Source: Pedobacter sp. ISL-64 (GTDB taxonomy: Bacteria; Bacteroidota; Bacteroidia; Sphingobacteriales; Sphingobacteriaceae). From it: 64,000 nucleotides of DNA. Location: positions 185,946-249,945 of the forward strand of contig NZ_JAGGPU010000010.1 in NCBI RefSeq assembly GCF_018613605.1, in the 5' to 3' direction. The position numbers and the translations under genes were made by a program. Positions 52,974 to 62,117 of the stretch are shown here, piece by piece. A model generated the notes under the pieces. It was not told the DNA's origin. It did no database searches and saw only the letters and a list, made by a program, of their open reading frames with translations. Every line of letters starts with the position of its first letter. The stretch's first letter is position 1.

Positions 52974-54227
52974 CTATCCACGCTCTTCCCAAATACAGGC
53001 AATGTTAATAATGGTTTGTACCGCTTTTTCCATGTCCTGCACACTTACCCATTCTTGTTTGCTATGAAAAGCGTGTTCTCCGGCAAAAATATTGGGGCAA
53101 GGTAAGCCCATGTAAGAAAGTCGCGAGCCATCGGTTCCGCCACGGATACTTTGTTGTTTTGCCACCACACCTGCTCGTTCAATGGCTTCAATTCCGTATT
53201 GTACAATTTTAGGATGCTGATCCAACACCTGTTTCATGTTGCGGTACTGTGCTTTAATATTAATTTTATAGGTAGACTTTGGGTATTTAACCATCACCTT
53301 TTTTACGGTTTCTTCTAAAAACTGCCCATGTGTGGCTAGTTTTTCATCGGTAAAATCTCTGATGATAAACTGTGCTTCTGCTTCTTCTACCTGTCCGTTC
53401 ATACTTACGGGGTGAATAAATCCTTCTTTTTGATGTGTAGCTTCTGGTGTGAGTGTATCTTTTGGCAACGAATCTAAAATTTCAGCAAGGATCTTAATGG
53501 CGCTTTCCATTTTTCCTTTGGCAAAGCCCGGATGAGTGCTTACGCCATAAATTTTAAGGGTGGCGCCATCGGCAGAAAAAGTTTCATCTTCGATTGAACC
53601 CAGCGTTTCCCCATCTATGGTATAGCCAAAATCGGCACCTAGTTTCTTTAAATCTACTCTATCTACGCCGCGGCCTATTTCTTCATCTGGGGTAAAAAGT
53701 AGCTTTATGGTTCCGTGTTTTACATCAGGATTGCGCATTAAAAAGGCAGCCGCTTCCATAATTTCTGCTAACCCTGCTTTATTATCGGCACCCAATAAAG
53801 TTGTTCCACTTGCCGTGATAATATTGTTGCCAATCTGGTACTTTAAGTCTTTGTGCTCAGACAATTTTATGATAATATTGTTGTCATCTGGCAGAATTAA
53901 GTCCTGTCCTTGATAATTGTCATGAATAATCGGTTTAACATTTTCACCGCTACAATCTGGCGAGGTATCCATGTGCGAACAGAAGAAAATTATGGGCAAC
54001 TGCTTGTTTGTATTTGACGGGATTGTGCCATACACATAGCCATTATCATCCATTTCGGCATCAGTAACGCCGATTTCTAACAGTTCCTGAGCCAGTTCTT
54101 TACCTAAGTTTTTTTGTTTTAGGGTTGATGGGCAAGTTGGAGAATTTGGATCAGATTGGGTGTCAATCTTCGCATATTTTATAAACCGCTGCTCCAGAGA
54201 TTTGTTAAAGTTGGTATATGTGCTCAT
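52974..54227 (-). CDS. pepT: Peptidase T (tripeptide aminopeptidase)
   Basis: 417 aa M20B metallopeptidase. Zinc motifs: SHMDTSPDCSG, LLGADNKAGLAEIMEA, FTPDEEIGRGVDRV, FGYTIDGETLGSIEDE, and late GGTDGSRLSYMGLPCPN and EHAFHSKQEWV. Length and motifs match PepT. It removes the N-terminal residue of tripeptides in the cytosol. Confidence 0.96.
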   Translation of the reverse strand: MSTYTNFNKSLEQRFIKYAKIDTQSDPNSPTCPSTLKQKNLGKELAQELLEIGVTDAEMDDNGYVYGTIPSNTNKQLPIIFFCSHMDTSPDCSGENVKPIIHDNYQGQDLILPDDNNIIIKLSEHKDLKYQIGNNIITASGTTLLGADNKAGLAEIMEAAAFLMRNPDVKHGTIKLLFTPDEEIGRGVDRVDLKKLGADFGYTIDGETLGSIEDETFSADGATLKIYGVSTHPGFAKGKMESAIKILAEILDSLPKDTLTPEATHQKEGFIHPVSMNGQVEEAEAQFIIRDFTDEKLATHGQFLEETVKKVMVKYPKSTYKINIKAQYRNMKQVLDQHPKIVQYGIEAIERAGVVAKQQSIRGGTDGSRLSYMGLPCPNIFAGEHAFHSKQEWVSVQDMEKAVQTIINIACIWEERG

Positions 54228-54266
54228 AATTCAAAGGTAAAAGTTATGGATATTCGATAAACATAT

Positions 54267-54274
54267 TATTTTTG
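54267..54274 (+). promoter_or_regulatory. -7 element upstream of the 243-aa outer-membrane protein gene
   Basis: TATTTTTG matches TAnnTTTG exactly and lies 12 bp before the ATG at 54287, implying a very short leader. Confidence 0.5.
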
Positions 54275-54286
54275 TAAAAAAACGAT

Positions 54287-55018
54287 ATGATTTTTAATTT
54301 GCTGAGAGCTACATACATAACCCTTCTGCTTGTTTTTATAGGAAGTTTTTCTTTTGCCCAATCTAATTACTTTAAAATGTCGTATGGTTTTGGTGGAGGA
54401 ATAAACAAATCTTATACCGATGTGTACAAAGGAAGTTATGGTTACACGGCCTATGGCGTAATCGATTATCATATCACGCCGTTTGTAACGCTGGGTTTAG
54501 AAGGGCAGTATGGTAGGATTCAAGGTGGAGATATCGAAACCGATCCGCACAACCGTCAGTTTATAAACCAATATGCCGCCATTACAGCCAATGTAAAGCT
54601 AATGCTTGGTGAGGTGGCGAACTACGATAAAAGTGAGTTTTTATACAATCTAAGGGGTTTGTATGTGGGTTTGGGTATTGGGGTAGTTAACAACAAGATT
54701 ACCGATATTGTGCGGTATAAACCAAGCTGGGCAGCATACAATCCTGGCTATGGCCCTTTCCCTGGAAAAGATAAAAGCCTTAATATGGCGGTACCTTTAA
54801 ACTTCGGTTTTAACTATTACATTAACGATGGTTATGGCTATATGAGGTACGTTATCAACATTAATGCACAATCGAACTATACTTTTGGCGAAGGTTTGGA
54901 TGGTTATAACGATTCGAGCGCCAGGTTTGAGAACTATTCGGCGGATGTTTACAACGTTTATACCATAGGTTTTAGATATATGTTTGGAACGATTAAATCT
55001 TATCGTAAAACCCTTTAA
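54287..55018 (+). CDS. Outer-membrane beta-barrel protein
   Basis: 243 aa with a signal peptide (to about SFAQS). The mature part has amphipathic strands with glycine-aromatic pattern (KMSYGFGGGINKSYTDVYKG, VTLGLEGQYGRIQGG, YTIGFRYMFGTIKS), typical of small barrels of Bacteroidota. Function unknown. Followed by the M14 gene after 30 bp. Confidence 0.75.
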   Translation: MIFNLLRATYITLLLVFIGSFSFAQSNYFKMSYGFGGGINKSYTDVYKGSYGYTAYGVIDYHITPFVTLGLEGQYGRIQGGDIETDPHNRQFINQYAAITANVKLMLGEVANYDKSEFLYNLRGLYVGLGIGVVNNKITDIVRYKPSWAAYNPGYGPFPGKDKSLNMAVPLNFGFNYYINDGYGYMRYVININAQSNYTFGEGLDGYNDSSARFENYSADVYNVYTIGFRYMFGTIKSYRKTL

Positions 55019-55048
55019 TAACATCATTTCATTTCTTAGATTTAAGGC

Positions 55049-56788
55049 ATGAAAAAATTCTTTGTGTTTTGTTTGCTTTCGATGAGATTAAAAGCTGCCG
55101 CACAAAAAACACCTTTCGAGCTGAGCGGAAAAATTGAAACCTCCACTTACAATGCCGCTATAACCTATTACGAAAACCTAACTAAGACCTATCCAGAGGC
55201 CAAATTGTTCACCTATGGACGTACAGATTTTGGTAAGCCTTTACATGTATTGGTTTTGTCGCGCGATCGGGTTTTTGATCCTTCAGAGATTAGAAAACAG
55301 AATAAAAGGATTTTATTGATCAACAACGGCATTCATCCGGGCGAACCAGAGGGGGTGGATGCATCGATGATGCTTGCCCGCGATCTGCTTAAGGCAGGTA
55401 AACTGCCAAAAGATGTGGTAATCTGCATTATTCCCCTGTACAATATAGATGGCAGTTTTAACCGTAGCGGAACATCAAGGGCCAACCAGAACGGGCCGGT
55501 GGCTTATGGTTTTAGGGGCAATAGCAAGAACCTCGATCTGAACCGTGATTTCATTAAAACCGATTCGAAAAATTCAGCAGCGTTTCAACTCATTTTTAAT
55601 ACTTGGCAGCCCGAAATATTTGTAGATACGCATACCAGCAATGGAGCAGACTACCAATATGTAATGACACTTATCCCCACACAAAAGGATAAGCTGAACC
55701 CGATTCTTTCGGGTTATTTAACTAAAACATTGGTGCCTGATCTATATAAGGGAATGGAGAAGATGGGTTACCCGATGATTCCCTATGTAAACTCGATAGG
55801 TGAAACGCCTGAAAGCGGAATAACCGGATTTATAGATCCCCCACGTTATTCTACCGGATATACCACGTTGCACAACACCATAGGTTTTATGCCCGAAACG
55901 CATATGCTAAAGGCATACGATTTGCGTGTGTATGCCACTTACAAGCTTTTGCAAACCTATATTCAGCTGGTAGAACGCGATGCCAAGGTTATTGGAGAGA
56001 ATAAGCGGAAGGCCGATGAACTTGTTGCTGCACAAAAGGAATTTCCTTTAGAATGGAAACTGAACAAAACTGAGGTAAACGATCTGACCTTTAAAGGCTT
56101 TGAGGCTGGCCAAAAACCCAGTATGGTAAGCGGTGCCGATCGTTTATATTACGACCGTAGTAAACCTTACACCAAAACCATTAAAGAATGGAATAAGTTC
56201 GAACCTGCGGTGTCTATTCAAAAACCGGTTGCCTACATTATTCCGAAAGCCTGGGACCGCGTAATTGCCCTGCTTAAACTGAATAATGTTAAAATCAGGG
56301 AGCTAAAAAACGATCAGAAAATTGAAGTAGAAAGTTATTATATCGACGATTTTAAAACCGGAACAAGGCCCTATGAAGGGCACTATCTGCACTCAGCCGT
56401 AAAATTGAATACGCTAAAACAGAACCTCCAATATTACGCAGGCGATTTTGTGGTTTATGTTAACCAGCCTGTTAACCGGTATATTGTAGAAACACTGGAG
56501 CCACAGGCTACTGATTCTTATTTCAACTGGAACTTTTTCGATTCAATTCTGGATATGAAAGAACATTATTCGGCATATGTTTTTGAAGATACCGCAACAG
56601 TATTACTAAAAAATAATCCAGAACTACAGCATAAACTGGAGGCGAAAAAAGCTTCAGATGCCGAATTTGCGAAGAATGCGGCTGCACAACTTGATTTTGT
56701 ATATAAAAATTCTGATTATTACGAAAAAACACACAATAGATATCCGGTAGCCCGTTTGGTTACAGACGTAAAACTTGATTTAAAATAA
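55049..56788 (+). CDS. M14-family zinc carboxypeptidase
   Basis: 579 aa. Signal-like N-terminus. Zinc site H96-x-x-E99 (NGIHPGEPEG) and H195 (DTHTSNG), substrate-binding NLDLNRDF (161-168). The ~270-residue C-terminal part is unassigned. Predicted to work outside the cytoplasm, probably on peptides or peptidoglycan stems. The C-terminal catalytic Glu of the family could not be placed with certainty. Confidence 0.88.
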   Translation: MKKFFVFCLLSMRLKAAAQKTPFELSGKIETSTYNAAITYYENLTKTYPEAKLFTYGRTDFGKPLHVLVLSRDRVFDPSEIRKQNKRILLINNGIHPGEPEGVDASMMLARDLLKAGKLPKDVVICIIPLYNIDGSFNRSGTSRANQNGPVAYGFRGNSKNLDLNRDFIKTDSKNSAAFQLIFNTWQPEIFVDTHTSNGADYQYVMTLIPTQKDKLNPILSGYLTKTLVPDLYKGMEKMGYPMIPYVNSIGETPESGITGFIDPPRYSTGYTTLHNTIGFMPETHMLKAYDLRVYATYKLLQTYIQLVERDAKVIGENKRKADELVAAQKEFPLEWKLNKTEVNDLTFKGFEAGQKPSMVSGADRLYYDRSKPYTKTIKEWNKFEPAVSIQKPVAYIIPKAWDRVIALLKLNNVKIRELKNDQKIEVESYYIDDFKTGTRPYEGHYLHSAVKLNTLKQNLQYYAGDFVVYVNQPVNRYIVETLEPQATDSYFNWNFFDSILDMKEHYSAYVFEDTATVLLKNNPELQHKLEAKKASDAEFAKNAAAQLDFVYKNSDYYEKTHNRYPVARLVTDVKLDLK

Positions 56789-56796
56789 TCCCCTCC

Positions 56797-57411
56797 ATGG
56801 AATACTTCAATATCGCACCAGTTGCCTCCGTAATTTTCGTTTTTACTATTATTACCAGCCTATACGCTTTCTACGATCACTCCCTTTACGGAAAGTTTAT
56901 GTTACATCCCTATAGCGTTTCGAAAGGACAGAATGTATATACCTTGATTACCAGCGGGCTTGTGCATGCAGATTGGATGCACCTGTTTTTTAATATGTTT
57001 ACCTTTTATGCTTTTGCCTTTACACTGGAAAGATTGATGGGGAGCTGGCAGTTTGGATTACTGTATTTTTTAGGGTTGGTGCTGAGTGATCTACCCACCG
57101 TTATTAAACATAAAGATCATTTTAACTACAATAGCCTCGGTGCCTCAGGAGCAATTAGTGCGGTACTTTTTAGCTATATTTTATTTAACCCGATGTCTAA
57201 AATTTACATTATGTTTATCCCGATCGGGATTCCTGCTGTAGTTTTTGGAATTTTGTATTTAATTTATTGTGCTTATGCTTCCCGCAATTCGAGAGACCAC
57301 ATCAATCATGATGCACACTTTTTTGGTGCCTTAACCGGATTGATTTTTACCATCATTTTTGTTCCGGGTATTTTGCAGAACTTTATTACCATGTTAACAG
57401 GGGGGAGATAA
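56797..57411 (+). CDS. Rhomboid-family intramembrane serine protease
   Basis: 204 aa with about six membrane helices. Catalytic dyad Ser117 (LGASGAIS) and His174 (HDAHFFGALTG); HADWMHLFFNMFTFY (57-71) is the conserved H-x-N-x2-F region of loop/helix 2. It starts 8 bp after the M14 gene and is probably co-transcribed. Substrate unknown. Confidence 0.92.
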   Translation: MEYFNIAPVASVIFVFTIITSLYAFYDHSLYGKFMLHPYSVSKGQNVYTLITSGLVHADWMHLFFNMFTFYAFAFTLERLMGSWQFGLLYFLGLVLSDLPTVIKHKDHFNYNSLGASGAISAVLFSYILFNPMSKIYIMFIPIGIPAVVFGILYLIYCAYASRNSRDHINHDAHFFGALTGLIFTIIFVPGILQNFITMLTGGR

Positions 57412-57432
57412 TATCCATTGAGAAGAATCGTC

Positions 57433-57517
57433 ATTCCCGTGAAAACGGGAATCCTAATGCAAAATGCTGTATGTTTTTTCGCTTCGTCATACCCAGTCAA
57501 ACTGGGTATGACGAAGC
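57433..57517. repeat. Two adjacent perfect hairpins between convergent genes
   Basis: ATTCCCGT-gaaa-ACGGGAAT (57433-57452) and a 17 bp perfect stem GCTTCGTCATACCCAGT / ACTGGGTATGACGAAGC (57481-57517) with a 3-base loop. The second is part of the same GTCATTC/GTCATAC palindrome family seen elsewhere and may double as a terminator. Confidence 0.7.
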
Positions 57518-57525
57518 ACCAAAAG

Positions 57526-58509
57526 CTAGCCCGCAGTAGGTAAAAAAGGCTTCTCGAAGAAACTCATCGGTTCATCAGGATTTTTAATAATCTCGAATAC
57601 CACATAACCCCATGGTTTCCAGAAGTTTTCCAATACCTGTGCATATACTTTATGTTGCCAAACATCAAAAAGCGGTTTGGTCATGTTGCCGCGTAAAGGC
57701 ATAGCCTCGATATAAGTGGTGCCTTCAACAGGCATAAAAGTATATTCAGGTAAACGGTTAAAGAGATAGGCCGAATAATAAAAACGGGCACTCAGCTCTT
57801 CAAACTGCTCGGCTGTTAAAGATTTTCCTTTTATTTCGTTGATGATATCCTGATGATAGCGTTTATTGGTGCCATTATCCTGTAAACAGGCGATGATACC
57901 AAAATCTTTCATTTTTAACGAGAAGGTTAAAGTGTTTATCTCATCACGGAAACTGAACGGTGTTTCTCCGTTTTCTAATTTCACTACCGTGATAGACCAT
58001 GGTGAAAAATCTTCAAATTCCAGACTGGTATACAGGTTCTGCATCATGAAATTCAGATTGGCAAATTTCATCATTAACGATTGCGACATATTTAAACCAT
58101 CAGCAGTCATTTCCTTGCGTAAGGCCGAATGCATTTCGATGTATACAAAGCCATATAAAAATTTGCCGATCCAGTTAAAAAGATCCAGTTCTGGCAATGC
58201 AGAAACGGCATCATAACCGGCTGCAAACGCGGCTTCAATCTTGTGTTCAAGCGGGGTTAAAAACTGCTCGTTTACCTCACTATTTACTGGGATAACCAAG
58301 GTGTTGTACGAACGGATACTTTCATCCAAAAACTGGATCTGTTCTTCGCCGCTTAAACCTGCCTGTTCTAACAACCATTTTGGAATTAACGGCACCTGAA
58401 CAACAGGCGAATGAAAGGTTTTGCCACTTAAGAAGCAGATTTTGTATAAAAAATCGAAGTTTTGGAAAGGATTGTATAAGCCGGTATTCATCACTGCAAT
58501 ATTAACCAT
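57526..58509 (-). CDS. Hypothetical protein, conserved-looking
   Basis: 327 aa from ATG 58509 (a GTG seven codons earlier is possible). No export signal. Contains QVPLIPKWLLEQAGLSGEEQ and YAQVLENFWKPWGYVVFEI. Mixed alpha/beta, 'single-domain' look; not recognised. Confidence 0.65.
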   Translation of the reverse strand: MVNIAVMNTGLYNPFQNFDFLYKICFLSGKTFHSPVVQVPLIPKWLLEQAGLSGEEQIQFLDESIRSYNTLVIPVNSEVNEQFLTPLEHKIEAAFAAGYDAVSALPELDLFNWIGKFLYGFVYIEMHSALRKEMTADGLNMSQSLMMKFANLNFMMQNLYTSLEFEDFSPWSITVVKLENGETPFSFRDEINTLTFSLKMKDFGIIACLQDNGTNKRYHQDIINEIKGKSLTAEQFEELSARFYYSAYLFNRLPEYTFMPVEGTTYIEAMPLRGNMTKPLFDVWQHKVYAQVLENFWKPWGYVVFEIIKNPDEPMSFFEKPFLPTAG

Positions 58510-59138
58510 TATATTTTTAGGGCTTTGCACCGATATTTTATTTTAACGCAGGGATTACAACCTCACCCTGTTAGCAGAAGCAATATCTTTAATTCAGGTT
58601 GTATTATAAGTTATGATTCCTGCAGAATTTGTCACGTTGAGCTTGTCGATACGCTTTGAGAAGCTTTTAAACAGATCATTCGAAAGGCTACCATTGATGT
58701 TATTATGCAATTGCTTATTAATGAGTGGCTTGCGATATCTATGTATTTCCGCGTAGCTAGGCCATAGCACCGTATCCCCGTTCTACTTAAATCCGGCCTA
58801 ACAAATTTTTCGGGCTCCACTGACAAAGCCATTTCACTGGCTTTGAAAGAAAAATTTTCAGCCGGTGTTTTATTAATGGTTTTCTATTAGTTTTCATTTG
58901 TATTAATGAGCTCGGCAATGCCTCGGTTTTGTTTCTTTTTGACATCAAAAAGAAAGAGCCCTTCGGCGGCGGCGAGCCGAGGCAAGGCTTTCCCCTGGAA
59001 CAAGAAAATTAATGTATGCGTCATTCATATTGATTTTTATAGAATAAATTAGATCTCAGGATGAAAGTTTTTATATTTTTGTATAGCCTCGTGTTACTAC
59101 AGTAAGTTGAACCACCCTTCGCTAACTGGCTGAGGTTT
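58510..59138. repeat. Intergenic region with nested palindrome (58920-58983)
   Basis: No gene is seen. Outer arms GCCTCGG (58920-58926) and CCGAGGC (58977-58983) enclose a perfect 11 bp palindrome TTTCTTTTTGA-CA-TCAAAAAGAAA (58932-58955). A TGTCACGTTGAGC/GATACG-type short repeat lies near 58630-58665. Confidence 0.6.
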
Positions 59139-60275
59139 TTAGTAATTATTATAATAATAACTGATATCATCAACCAGCTGGCTGTAAATGGGTTTGGTAA
59201 ATTCTAAAAACAAAGCACTTGGTGGTGGAGGCAGTTGCTCCCTCCTTCTGGTAATGGCCAATTGCTGTTTACTCAGCGCCCTGTCATCACCTTTATAGGT
59301 TGCCCAATTATCTCTCCATACATAAGTTCCAGGGAATTTCTGCTGGCGTACCAGTTTTTTTGTGCTCCAATCGGTAATGCTCATATCCAATAATCCCGAC
59401 GAAGAGATGTTCTTTTCGAAAATACTTAAGATGGCTTTTACTGTACCGTAAATTGGTTTTTTCCCACGGGTTTCGCCGATTACCACACTGTCGCGTTTCA
59501 ACTTTTCTACCCTTTCTTTTACATAGGTTTGACCTACCACAAAATCATCAAAGTTTAAACTCAATACCTGATCGGGAATAATTTTTTGATCTGTTGCCTG
59601 TGTTTCGCTATAAAATATCACAAACTTATTTCTCGAGTAATTTCCAATAAACTGATCGATCTGCTGCTGAAAATAATCAGCACTTAATTTGTACATGCCG
59701 CTGTTTACAATAATCGGCTGAACAACAACCCTGGTTACCGCTGCCCAATAAGCATCGTCCATTTTGGCTTTGGCATCTTTATAATTTGGCTGAAGATTTT
59801 GTGTTTTCTCAAATTCGTAGTACGCCTTTTTTGCCGACTGACGGTTGTTTTCTCTCAAATAACCTAATCCTGAGTTATATCTTGCGGCAGCTGCATTGTA
59901 TTTACTATCAGCAAGTTCATTGATGTATTTTGAAGGTCTTGGAACAATGGTTAAGCAAGCTGGGCAACTGTTAATATCATCGGCCAATTGATTGATTTTT
60001 TGATAATCGTACATCACCGATTCCCACCTGAATAAATCGTTAGACATTTTAGCTTCTGCAATTTTTCGCAGATGGTCCTGCAGCGCTAAATCGTATGCTG
60101 TTTTTAGCACTTCCATAGCCTCACTATTTTTTGGCGAGTTTTGCAGCCTGCTTACTGCTTTGGCAACCGAAGCATCGTAATCACCTTTTTGTAAGGCTTT
60201 TTTTCCTGTGGTACATCCTCCAATAATTATTAAGGATAAATAAATAAAATACCGTAATCTTGAATTGTTTTTCAT
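59139..60275 (-). CDS. TPR-like lipoprotein, hypothetical
   Basis: 378 aa. Lipobox IIGGC at about residue 21. Helical repeats (KGDYDASVAKAVSRLQNSPK; YNSGLGYLRENNRQSAKKAY) followed by a beta-rich C-terminal part (TYVWRDNWATYKGDDRALSK). Likely an outer-membrane or periplasmic lipoprotein of unknown role. Confidence 0.75.
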   Translation of the reverse strand: MKNNSRLRYFIYLSLIIIGGCTTGKKALQKGDYDASVAKAVSRLQNSPKNSEAMEVLKTAYDLALQDHLRKIAEAKMSNDLFRWESVMYDYQKINQLADDINSCPACLTIVPRPSKYINELADSKYNAAAARYNSGLGYLRENNRQSAKKAYYEFEKTQNLQPNYKDAKAKMDDAYWAAVTRVVVQPIIVNSGMYKLSADYFQQQIDQFIGNYSRNKFVIFYSETQATDQKIIPDQVLSLNFDDFVVGQTYVKERVEKLKRDSVVIGETRGKKPIYGTVKAILSIFEKNISSSGLLDMSITDWSTKKLVRQQKFPGTYVWRDNWATYKGDDRALSKQQLAITRRREQLPPPPSALFLEFTKPIYSQLVDDISYYYNNY

Positions 60276-60300
60276 GGCTTGGTAGTTGCGTTAATAAAAA

Positions 60301-60308
60301 CAAAGATA
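60301..60308 (-). promoter_or_regulatory. -7 element for the TPR-like lipoprotein gene
   Basis: On the minus strand TATCTTTG (60308-60301) matches the consensus exactly and is 25 bp upstream of the ATG. The divergent dipeptide epimerase gene probably shares this 80-bp promoter region. Confidence 0.5.
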
Positions 60309-60354
60309 ATTTGCAAAGCGATAATTACCTTATTTATTTAGAAGACGATTGATA

Positions 60355-61386
60355 ATGAAGATTAGTTGCAGACAATTTGAATTAGAATTAAAACATCCTT
60401 TTTCGATCTCGAAATTTACCCGTACCAACACTCCTTTAATGCTGTTGAAGATCGAACATGAAGGTGTAACAGGTTATGGTGAGGCTTCTATGGTACCTTA
60501 TATGGGCGAGAGCTACGAAAGCGCAGCGGCTTTTCTTAGCCTTGTAGATTGGGATAAAATCCAGTGTCCATTCGATTTCAAAGAAATAATTAGTTATTTG
60601 GATAGCCTTGCTCCAGGCCAGCCAGCCATTAAAGCGGCTATTGATATTGCGCTTAACGATATCAATGGAAAGCTGTTAAATAAACCCTGTTATGAAATTT
60701 ACGACGCAGATCCTGCTAAAATGCCGGTAACTTCTTATACCATTGGGATTGATACACCTGAAGTGATCCGCGAAAAACTGAAAGATGCTGAGGCTTTTAA
60801 AGTGATCAAAGTTAAACTGGGGAGGGATAACGATCAGGAAATTATCGAAACGATCAGGAGTATGACCAATGTGCCCTTATATGTGGATGCTAACCAGGGT
60901 TGGGCAGATAAAATTAAAGCGATTGATTTAATTTATTGGCTGCATAACCAGGGCGTGGTGTTAATCGAGCAGCCTATGGATAAAAACAACCTCGATGGAA
61001 ATGCCTGGCTAACCGAGCGCAGTCCGATTCCGCTGTTAGCTGATGAAGCCGTACAGCGTTTAGCCGACATGGACAAACTGAAAGGCGCCTATCATGGCAT
61101 TAACGTAAAACTGATGAAAAGCTGTGGCATGTACGAAGGGCATCAGATGATTTTGAAAGCCCGTTCTTTTGGGATGAAAGTGCTGATTGGCTGTATGAGC
61201 GAAACCAGTTGTGCCACTTTGGCCGCAGCTGCTTTGGCTCCTTTATGTAACTGGGCCGATTTGGATGGGCCATGGCTCACTAAGAATAATCCCTTTACTG
61301 ATCCAGCTTTCGAAAACGGTAAGTATATTTTAAAAGAGCTGCCAGGTTTAGGCTTGACAGGCATTACTTCTGATCTTTTTCTTTAA
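60355..61386 (+). CDS. Dipeptide epimerase (enolase superfamily)
   Basis: 343 aa from ATG 60355. Catalytic KxK (K152, K154 in VIKVKLGRD), metal ligands Asp178 (VDANQGW), Glu205 (IEQPM) and Asp230 (LADEAV), and Lys252 (NVKLMK). This set marks the L-Ala-D/L-Glu epimerase type, which recycles cell-wall dipeptides. Its end overlaps the DUF6358-like gene on the other strand. Confidence 0.9.
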   Translation: MKISCRQFELELKHPFSISKFTRTNTPLMLLKIEHEGVTGYGEASMVPYMGESYESAAAFLSLVDWDKIQCPFDFKEIISYLDSLAPGQPAIKAAIDIALNDINGKLLNKPCYEIYDADPAKMPVTSYTIGIDTPEVIREKLKDAEAFKVIKVKLGRDNDQEIIETIRSMTNVPLYVDANQGWADKIKAIDLIYWLHNQGVVLIEQPMDKNNLDGNAWLTERSPIPLLADEAVQRLADMDKLKGAYHGINVKLMKSCGMYEGHQMILKARSFGMKVLIGCMSETSCATLAAAALAPLCNWADLDGPWLTKNNPFTDPAFENGKYILKELPGLGLTGITSDLFL

Positions 61387-61561
61387 AGCTTTTTCTGATG
61401 TCTTTGGTGAGTTGGTACTTAAAGTAGAACAAACAAGCCGTTGTGCCTACCAAAAAGCCAGCTGGAAGATATTTAGCATTGTTATAACACCAAACCAATC
61501 CGAAAATAGAAAGGATAATGGCCAGGTTATAGAAGATATTTAAAGCAAATTTTTTACCCAC
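61364..61561 (-). CDS. Small two-TM membrane protein (DUF6358-like)
   Basis: 65 aa starting at GTG: IFYNLAIILSIFGLVWCYNN and AGFLVGTTACLFYFKYQLTK are membrane helices, with a basic tail. Overlaps the epimerase stop by 23 bp. Confidence 0.7.
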   Translation of the reverse strand: MGKKFALNIFYNLAIILSIFGLVWCYNNAKYLPAGFLVGTTACLFYFKYQLTKDIRKSFKEKDQK

Positions 61562-61671
61562 AGTTGAAATGATTGAATGACGAAATTAGAGAATGATTGA
61601 ATGAGCGAATGAATTTTGAATAAGCGTTATGCTATTAACAATCACTCATTCAAAACTCATTCATTCTATCA
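61562..61671. repeat. GAATGA-type dispersed repeat, second copy
   Basis: GATTGAATGA occurs twice, with related GAATGA units, followed by TCATTCAAAACTCATTCATT just before the stop of the leftward rhodanese gene. Same architecture as 46310-46431. Confidence 0.65.
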
Positions 61672-61989
61672 TTAATATACTGGCATGTTGGGATCAAAAG
61701 CTTCTTGCCAAGCTAAAATACCGCCTTTTAAGTTATAAAGATTATCAAATCCGTATTGTTGCTCCAACTGCATTACTGCTGCTGCGCTTCTTTTTCCACT
61801 GCGGCACTGAATAATTACCGGCTTATCTTTCGCAACCTTATCAGCCTCAATTAAAATTCCACCCAAAGGGATATTCTCGCCTTCAAGATTGGAAACCTCA
61901 TATTCGAATGTTTCACGAACATCAATCAATTGAAAATCTTCTTTGTTATCGATTTTCTCTTTTAGTTCTTGTACCGATATTTCTTTCAT
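61672..61989 (-). CDS. Single-domain rhodanese-like sulfurtransferase
   Basis: 105 aa: FQLIDVRETFEYEVSNLEG and active-site loop QCRSGKRSAAA (catalytic Cys). It transfers sulfur from thiosulfate or persulfides. Length is that of GlpE/PspE-type proteins. Confidence 0.92.
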   Translation of the reverse strand: MKEISVQELKEKIDNKEDFQLIDVRETFEYEVSNLEGENIPLGGILIEADKVAKDKPVIIQCRSGKRSAAAVMQLEQQYGFDNLYNLKGGILAWQEAFDPNMPVY

Positions 61990-62117
61990 TTTATTAAATG
62001 TATTTATGCAAATATAGGAAAATCAACTTTACACTCCCCATCAAAAAAATGCCATAAAATTTTGTGTGAAGCTGTAACAACTTTAACCCTTAGGCGTTTA
62101 ATTATAAATAGTTACAA

